Source: Saccoglossus kowalevskii | Taxonomy: Eukaryota; Hemichordata; Enteropneusta; Harrimaniidae | Length of the DNA: 15,432 nucleotides | Direction: 5' to 3' | Assembly (NCBI RefSeq): GCF_000003605.2 | Contig: NW_003151756.1 | Span: forward strand, 191,589 to 207,020 | Shown: in pieces, positions 1 through 8,500 of the stretch | How the letters are laid out: the number at the start of each line of letters is the position of its first letter | How positions within the stretch are numbered: the stretch's first letter is position 1 | Notes under the pieces: generated by a model | The model's database searches: none | Seen by the model: the letters and a program-made list of their open reading frames with translations, nothing else | Told to the model about the DNA's origin: nothing | Translations under genes and position numbers: made by a program

Positions 1-237
1 GGCACGTTTTTTTTTTCAAATAAACATGACATACCAAATATGATGAACTTGTGTAATTCAGAAAAAAAAAGGTTGTCATTTGTTCCGGCTTGGAGCCTGA
101 TGGTAAGGGAAAACATTTACATAACCAGGGCGAGTTGCGTCGAGAGACAAAGCATTTGTTGTTTCTGTTTGAAGCTATAACCCCCATGGATCGAATGGTA
201 TTGTCCTATTGTTAAACGCTAACCAAAATTAGTAAAC

Positions 238-460
238 AACATGGCGGACTCGACTCGCTGGAATGCCCGGGCGTCGATCATAACAAGTGTGGATAGCTGC
301 TCGAATTTGCCACTCCGGTTCAAATTTTGAGCATAAACGAATATTATACAGTACAAGGATTGCTGCCGCTGCCCCGCGCGTTAGGTATTCCCCCCTGTTC
401 GCCTCCACGCGTGCCCGGACACTCCCTCGCGTGTCCGGGCGTTAAATAGTAGGATGTGAC
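238..460. promoter_or_regulatory. CpG-rich patch with YY1-like start and hairpin
   Basis: In otherwise AT-rich DNA this stretch has many CpGs. AACATGGCGGACTC at 238-251 resembles YY1-bound start regions; its ATG (241) opens a 29-codon frame ending TGA (328-330) with no good donor. GCCCGGACAC (413-422) and GTGTCCGGGC (431-440) form a perfect 10-bp stem. It could be the edge of a promoter or an old CpG-rich repeat. Confidence 0.25.
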
Positions 461-541
461 AAACAATACGGTGTATTGTTTGTTTTGTGCATGTGTTGTG
501 GGCAAAAAATGACCACGCCCATTTAGTGATTGCAATATGTA

Positions 542-638
542 CGTAATAGAAACCGCACCCCGAACTTGAGCTTTTGATCCCAATTTTTAAATTGATACAT
601 TGTAATATAAACCGCGGTTTATAATAGGACTTTAACGG
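542..638. mobile_element. Diverged relative of the 4237-4416 foldback element
   Basis: The right end, read on the minus strand, is TA then CCGTTAAAGTCCTATTATAA then ACCGCG, clearly akin to the termini of the 4237-4416 element. The left end is TAC then GTAATAGAAACCGCACC, with several terminal bases missing. TA dinucleotides flank both ends (540-541 and 639-640). A perfect palindrome AAACCGCGGTTT lies at about 609-620. Confidence 0.5.
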
Positions 639-645
639 TAGTTCA

Positions 646-1974
646 GAAAACCAGCATTGAGTCATTAATCACAAGTAATGAAGTGTTACAGTAACTGAAA
701 GTTTTGAGCTTGAAACTAAAATTCTATCAATTGAACAGATTTACAATACCATACAGTTATACCAATAGACATATCATAAACCTATATATTAAAGCGTTAA
801 AATCACTATAGTTTTAATTTATCAACACGTATTTTGGGGGAAATCTTGATATCATGAAATGATCACATATTAAAAGGTACATGTTGTGTATATAGTCACA
901 AAGTTTTCTTGCCCACAATTCCTTGTTGCAAATAATGGCTGTGTTTTCAACTTTTGAAAATCCAGGCAAGAAACATTCAGGTTTCCCTTTGTAATCGTGT
1001 ACCTTTTCAAAAAAGTCATGAATGTCTATGGGTACAAATGCTAGACAATGTAAATATATCCATTGGTATGCTGTTAGATTTTAAGGAATAGGAAACTCTG
1101 ATTCTGAAGTAAGAAACTAAGTGACTAATTCAAACAGAATGATTAGAACCAATGAGACATAGTCTTGAAAATTGCTTTTAGTAACAGCACTTGTGATTGG
1201 ATTAACACAAACAGATTAGATAACTCAAGAACCAAAGAGTCAGCTTTGCAAACTGCTTCTAACTAAAAACGCTTCAGATTGGACAATACAAAAAATCAAG
1301 TAGCCAATGGGAGACAGTCTTGTAAACTGCCACTCAAGATAACAATTACATAGTTCACTGTATGAACTTGCGGCATACAAGGTGTCAAAGCGAATGAAAG
1401 ACGGCAGATTTATTTACCAAATTTACCGAATGTGCAATTAAACTAGATGAGGCTAATTTATGAACTACCTTATCTTCCACATTTGTAAATAGAATATATT
1501 ACAAAATTTCTAAAACATTTATTAAATCATGTTCAATTTGCAACACATGTGTTGAGTGTAGGGAAATTTCAGAATTTGTTAACACTGTTCTCTTAAAATT
1601 TGCATATTTAAACTACGACAGGTGGGTGAATATTTGAGATTTGCATAATGATCAACTTGTATATATTCAGCATCCAGTTTCAGGTAGACCAACGAAGAGT
1701 TGGGGTGTCTCAAAACACAAGGTCTGTGTTTGAACGCTGGTGGTTTCTTCTTATTATTGCCAATATTAGTCAGTCTTCTTAACAATGTTAGGCAATCTAT
1801 GTACAAATTCTTTGAAAAGTCCCAGAGGATGTTTATGTTTGGAAAATTTAAAAGAATACAAATTTGCCGTGATCCCAGTAGTAGCTACACAAAGAAAACA
1901 AGTCAGACTTTTGGTGATATGAAATCCTCATTTAAAATGGTAATCTGTAAATAGTACTAGCAGCCAGTTATTAC
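646..1974. other. AT-rich region without a recognised gene
   Basis: Small open frames exist on both strands (for example 1579-1806 minus and 1700-1954 plus), but none shows a domain, good start or supporting splice pattern. It lies downstream of CNIH4 exon 4 and may be intron 4 or the 3' flank; several acceptor-like sites on the minus strand are discussed under findings. Confidence 0.6.
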
Positions 1975-1977
1975 ATA

Positions 1978-2185
1978 CTGTAAAATACTTTATTTTTGCT
2001 TGGAATTCATTTTTGTTATTTTCGCTGAAAGAATGATTCAGTGAAAATAAAATTCAGCGAATATACATTTTTTCCTATATTTTACATTCAACTCGTCAAA
2101 AATCAGTGAAAATAAATTCCATACGAAAGACCTAAAATGTCTTTTCAGTGAAAATTAATTTCAGCTAAAATAAAGTATTTCACAG
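1978..2185. mobile_element. MITE with TA flanks (208 bp)
   Basis: The ends match over about 26 bp including the flanks: left ATACTGTAAAATACTTTATT, right complement ATACTGTGAAATACTTTATT, with 2 mismatches in all. TA sits at 1976-1977 and 2186-2187. The interior carries repeated CAGTGAAAATAAA-like motifs and a perfect 9-bp inverted pair TTCGCTGAA/TTCAGCGAA (2021-2029, 2053-2061). It has no coding capacity. The terminal CTGTAAAAT is shared with the 4237-4416 element, suggesting one transposase family. Confidence 0.75.
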
Positions 2186-2407
2186 TATCATAATATACCA
2201 CTGACTCAATGTGTTGTGTGTTCTATGCTACACACATAACGCATATGACAATAATGAACTCCCCACAGTGCCATATTGGATTTAGAGTCAATTACATGCA
2301 AAATAATGAGCTCATTATTGAGTGTAGAACTGATTCCTCTTCCAATATGACGTTATGATAAGACTTATTTGTGAAAAACAAACTCAAGAGATCGTACTAA
2401 CACTTAC

Positions 2408-2548
2408 CTGTAAAGATAAATAAAAAAGAAAACAAGATGAAATGCTAGTTTAACCATTGCTTCTTTCATATATGATTTTAATTGTCCTCTGTTATGGATT
2501 TCAGTTGGATCATATAAACCTGTATTGCCACTAGGAATGTTGATGTAC
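2408..2548 (-). CDS. CNIH4: CNIH4 exon 4
   Basis: This 141-nt exon opens with the G that completes the split Arg, then [19 protein letters not shown], and ends FFFIYLY plus AG of a split codon. The acceptor is ACACTGCAG and the donor GTAAGTG, a near-perfect match. It contains the CNIH4 signature and the start of the last membrane helix. The strong donor and phase 2 end mean that at least one more exon follows downstream on the minus strand (coordinates below 2406, or outside the window). Confidence 0.95.
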
Positions 2549-5500
2549 CTGCAGTGTACAAAGCACCAGAAATAAGTTTATACCACCGAAAAAATATAGT
2601 ACCCTTTATAGCAATTGTACAAGTACAACACAAATGCTGATTTTTGAATAAAGTCAAACAAGATGATAATAAAGTTTTTCAATGAAATCAGCTCAGACCT
2701 GTGCAAAAAATTAGGAAAGCAACAGTGCAAAATACAGAATTGATTTGTAATGGGGACATCACTGACTGCCACCATTGGAAAGCTCACCATCCACGACTGC
2801 CACCGTTAGTAAAAGGCTCACCCCATTTATGACTGCCACTGCTAGTTAATTAAAGGCTCACCCCATCCATGACTGCCACTGCTAGTAAAAGGCTCACCCC
2901 ATCCATGACTACCACTGTTAGTAAAAGGCTCACCCCATTCATGACTACCACTGTTAGTAAAAGGCTCACCCCATCCATGACTACCACTGTTAGTAAAAGG
3001 CTCACCCCATCCATGACTACCACTGCTAGTAAAAGGGCTCACCCCATCCATGACTACCAATGTTAGTAAAAGGCTCACCCCATCCATGACTGCCACTGCT
3101 AGTTAAAGGCTCACCCATCCATGACTACCACTGCTAGTTAAAGGCTCACGCCATCCATGACTACCACTGCTAGTAAAAGGCTCACTCATCCATGACTACC
3201 ACTGTTAGTAAAAGGCTCACCCCATCGATGACTACCACTGTTAGTAAAAGGCTCCCCCCATCCATGACTACCACTGTTAGTAAAAGGCTCACCCCATCCA
3301 TGACTACCACTGCTAAAGGCTCACCCCATCCATGACTACCACTGCTAGTTAAAGGCTCACCCCATCCATGACTACCACTGCTAGTTAAAGGCTCACCCCA
3401 TCCATGACTACCATTGCTAGTTAAAGGCTCACCCCATCTATGACTACCACTGCTAGTAAAAGGCTCACCCCATCCATGACTACTACTGTTAGTAAAAGGC
3501 TCACCCCATCCATGACTACCACTGTTAGTAAAAGGCTCACCCCATCCATGACTACTACTGTTAGTAAAAGGCTCACCCCATCCATGACTACCACTGTTAA
3601 TAAAAGGCTCACCCCATCCATGACTACCACTCTTAATAAAAGGCTCACCCCATTCATGACTACCACTGTTAGTAAAAGGCTCACCCCATTCATGACTACC
3701 ACTGTTAGTAAAAGGCTCACCCCATCCATGACTACCACTGTTAGTAAAAGGCTCACCCCATCCATGACTACCACTGTTAGTAAAAGGCTCACCCCATCCA
3801 TGACTACCACTGTTAGTAAAAGGCTCACCCCAGCCATGACTACCACTGTTAGCAAAAGGCTCACCCCATCCATGACTACCACTGTTAGTAAAAGGCTCAC
3901 CCCATCCATGACTACCACTGTTAGTAAAAGGGCTCACCCCATCCATGACTACCACTGCTAGTAAAAGGCTCATCCAATCCAATCCAATCAACATTTCAAG
4001 TACCCTGCTGGTAGTTGTGTACAATGAACTGCAATGCCATCATGTATGGGCAATGTATAGAGACTCTAAATATACAGTGCTATAAGCTTACCTGTAGATT
4101 TCATAGGCTGCTAATGGTAGATTTACACAGAATAATATCCAATGAAAGTTGAATAACAGTAAAACAAGCACAATTGTATGCGCTATTATTTCTGGAAGGA
4201 CCCACTGTAACAGAAGAGTACATATCAAAATTAGTACTGTAAAATCTGTATTAGAAACCGCGGCTTCTATTAAAATGGTACAATCCAATAGAGGGGGTGC
4301 GGCTTCTATTAGAGCATCTACACATATGAGAAATGATGATTTTTTGGTTCTCAATTGTTTAAAAAGAATGGGTGCGACTTCTATTAGGGATGCGGCTTCT
4401 AATACAGATTTTACGGTAGTTGCAGCAGCCACCTTGCATAATGCCTGTATTTTACACTGATGAATTTATTTATTTGTTGCAACACTTTTAAATCAGGATC
4501 TCACCAACAAAAGCACAAAAGCACATACATATGTACAGTATACATGAATACATCAATTAAGATCAAGCGGCAATACGCATGTCTGAAAGCATGAATAAGT
4601 ACAGTTGGTTCAACAGATAGTAAAGTTATTATACGCAAGATATTTTTAGTTCTATACTGTATCAATGACGAATTATTTGAAATTGTTAACTATTTTTTGT
4701 ACACTGCAAGTCCTTCCTTTCAGTAGTAGTGATCGGTCTTTACAGAAGCCACTCGGGGGAAAAGACCATTGTGAAATAGATATATAAATACAGTTATGTA
4801 TGACCATTGTAATGAAATGGGTCCCTTTCATTTTTGTATTATCTTCCTATAGACTCATAAATGAACACAAGTTTAATGGAGTAAAATCTCGCGCAATTAA
4901 TGCCCTCATAATTGTTCAACATCAGCATGACATTATCTGTTCTATTTCTGATACTTAGAGGATACCAGTAAAATAATTTGCTGCAGTGTGGGTGTAGATA
5001 TCTCTTTATGACAGCTTAATGTGCATGTATAGACAGCTCAATTCATGGTGAATACTCCCTACTAGTGTCTGTCATTTGGGAGAATACAGGAAAAATATTT
5101 TCTTTATTACAGTTTTGCTGCTTTTGTCTGTCGTTTGAACTAAACAGATAATTGTAAATAATTGATTTGAGTTACAAATGTACAATACTCATCTTTAAAA
5201 CAGACAAAGACATTAGAATGATGGTCCATTGGGATACACTCTGCATGTATCATCAACAATAGAAAAGAGCCAGCCGGTAACTTTTTGTTCTAGTAAGTTG
5301 AGTGCTGTATGCTAACGGCCGGCATAGACAGAGCACTGAAATCGGTGTTTGGATTTGTCATTTAGACTTATTAAAACACTATGGTATAATCATTCATAAT
5401 TTTACACAATATCATGGATTTTTTTATGGTAACTATAGTAAGCTCTAAATATTAGATGGCACAGAATCCATTTGATACTAAACTAATACCAACTTTATAA

Positions 5501-8500
5501 GTTCAACATTCCAGTTTTATGAAAATCTGAAATTTCTTTTTACATTTCGTGAATGAATTGCTTAATATCATAGTAGTATGTGGAGGGGGGAACTTCGTCA
5601 CAGACCAAACCTTTTAAATAAACGTGATATTACTGTACACTGATTAAGAAGTTGATACATGGGCCGCCTATGAATAAATTAATGTTACCATGTTTAATAA
5701 TCTTAGTAATTAGAATTATTAATGACAACAACAACGATGACAGACATTTTCCATTAATATACCTTTTTCCCTTTCATCTTCAATGATACGGGCAATGTAT
5801 AAGAGGTTAAGAACTCATTTGTAAAAAATGACAGTTTTAGCAGTTTTCCATATGCTAAATGCATGGGCGATATAATATAAACAAAGATGGCAGAATATAA
5901 CACATCACTCGTGTCTCTCATTTATTGACGTTGTTAGACAGACCATCTCAGTGTCCAATGTCACTTTTTGGTTGCATGGATCCAGAATTTGAGTGAGAAA
6001 TGGCCTTAATTTGAACTCCCAATGAAAAAGCCCATCACACTCCATGTGTCCTCAAATACAGCATAAATCCATCAAAATGCTCTGGTCTTCCAAAAAGAAA
6101 TTAGGTAATAATTTTGTATCCCCATTTGACCAGTTCAGCAAGACTCACATGCTGCTTGCATGTTGTCTGCCATCTTGTAGTACAATTAGCTGATACCATC
6201 TGGGGTGCTGTTAGAGGCTGTTGTTTTAACTTCTAGTTCTTGTTCACATGTCTCAACTTGGTGTTAACACGGAAAATCAGCTCTGGGTGAAACTCCGTGT
6301 CTCTGTGTTAACACTGTAAGTGACTCCAAACTGTAACAGCTGACAATGAACATGAGGACAAATACAACAATAGGCAAAGTGAAATACTGTAATTTTGAGG
6401 GTTAGGCTCCCTCTCTGGTATGACAGTATGCTGTCATATAGTTGAATTTCAAAATGTTGTTTACATGTACAAATACATCACATGAAAATGAGATTTTAAT
6501 TTTTTGTATACTTACTGTATTTAGCCTTGAACAACATGATGTTGCATTCAGGTAATCACATTCCAAATCAGAAAGAGTAATTATCTGGTTGAAAGGGATA
6601 TTAAGTAAATATACAGTGGGGAAAATAAATAACAGATGATTGTTAGTGAGAAATCCAAATATATCTAAGTAAAATAAAACTAGTTCAGTGAAGCATCTCA
6701 TTCATAGCAAGAAATAAGCTGCTAAATTGAGACAATCATCTGCCTTGCATAAAACAAAATTATGAATTACGAAAAAAATTGCAAAAAAATGTCTGGAACT
6801 GTCTATAGTACCATGCAATATTTTGATTGGTTAATGACATTCTTGACCTATGAGGTCAAAGGACACAATACTAGGACAAACATGCGTTTTAGGGCTTTTA
6901 TGGTACATATAATTACACAACTTAGAGTTACAGCAGATGAGAATTTCACATACAAAATAAAAGTTTAAACAAGATTTTATGTAAGAAAATACTACTATAG
7001 GAAATATGGTTAGAATTTGAATTAGTGATCAAAAATTATGCACAGAATACAGTGACTTGATGACAATGTGAACTAAATCACAAACTAATATCTATGAAAA
7101 CATTCTTTACAATGCTTAACTACGGTTACTTGAAGAATGGTTAGGAAACTCCATTATTAGATATGGTAATTATCCATTCAGAGGAGTGTCCAACCTCCAT
7201 GACGTCATCGCTTACATTGCTATCTCCGTTCGTTTTCCATGCGTCTCCACTAAATTGAAGAAATAGAGCTCATTAAGCCGAAATATCGATGTAGAAGCAT
7301 CACCGATTTCTGTGCAAATGTTGTGTGAGGTTTTGTTGTTCTCGAAAAAAATTAAAATACAGATACATGTAGTTTGTTTTGTTGACGGATTTGCCGTCTG
7401 TGAATAGAAATTGACCATTTTGTACCCCAAAAACTCTGTCTGGGAATGTTCTAAAATGTTCTAAATGTAAGTATGTATTTGTTACTACATTAATGTTTGG
7501 GTATTTTAATGTGGAACTACGATTATCATAACTAATTTCAATCGTAACTTTAGAAAATAAAGCATTTTTTGTTGAGGTCAGCGACATCAGCTTTTTTGTC
7601 TGTGTTTGGCATAATTAAATATCGATAGTTCCGGAAATTGCTGAAAAATCATATCAAATCCTGACAATACTGTATAAATCGTGAAAATTTGTTAGGAAAA
7701 AAAATATTACAGAAAACGCCTATCGATGGAAATTGTTTTTTGAACGAATATGTAATTTTACCTAATTTTTACCTGCGTTCACCGCAACATCAGCAGTATG
7801 CTAATTCCCTGTGTTTTACAGCAATTCCAGGCACTGATTAGACGCTGAAGTAGTACTAGATATAGATAACATTCTACAATAGGTTACACACTTAGTTTTC
7901 ACATTTACATAAGTTGTAACTGAAAATATAAACATCGACTGCAAATCATAGGAATGATTGACAGATATTGCCAACAGTGTTTTCTATTTTTGCTAAAAAG
8001 TCTGATGTGCCCCAGACTTTGAGGGCGCGTCTGACTTTTAGTCACTTTCGGTCAGTCATCGTGTTGATTGAGTGTCTACAAATCGGCATTTGTCCAAGTT
8101 GTTTAAACACCACGATGGAGAAGCTAGGAGTCGAAAAACCAGTTGAAGTGAGAACAAGAATTGTCAATTTGCATTTTCATGGACTGTCATTTGCTGAGAT
8201 TGGAGATCAGAGTGGTGTTTCAAAGCAGAAAGCTTATAATATCGTCAAACTGTTTGTTACCACCGAGAGTATCCTGCCAGGAAAGCGCAAGAGCGACCAA
8301 TCCGTGTCTAAAAAACTGACAACGTTATACAGAATATTTTAAAACGTTGAGACCAAGCCTTTACGGATGGGAAATTCAACAAAACTACTCAAAGATGGTC
8401 TATGCACGGCGGCAACCCTCCCCGGACGTGTGATCATGTGTTGCTGGTGATAAGCTGTTTATGGATACAGTAGAGTTAACATGCTCTAAAAAGTAAAAAT

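Noticed and set aside
1579-1954. Overlapping open frames on both strands, and a tRNA-like stretch near 1703-1740 (GTGTTTGAACGCTGG)
   Set aside because: The frames show no domain or splice support. The T-arm stem does not pair, and no A box or acceptor stem could be matched, so neither a tRNA nor a SINE is called.
2783-3968. CRISPR-like regular repetition
   Set aside because: Units are contiguous with no unique spacers, and the context is eukaryotic; it is a minisatellite.
3182-4024. 280-codon minus-strand open frame and matching plus-strand frame (3440-3961) across the tandem array
   Set aside because: They follow from a 36-bp repeat unit without stops. Units of 32, 35, 37 and 40 bp shift the frame, no domain is formed, and the array lies in an intron of CNIH4.
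6402-6701. 99-codon minus-strand frame taken as one gene
   Set aside because: Only 6516-6584 is coding (CNIH4 exon 2); the rest is intron on either side of good splice sites.
7300-7587. 95-codon minus-strand frame
   Set aside because: Its ATG is plausible but no family or domain is recognisable, and the surrounding intron is AT-rich; evidence is insufficient for a gene.
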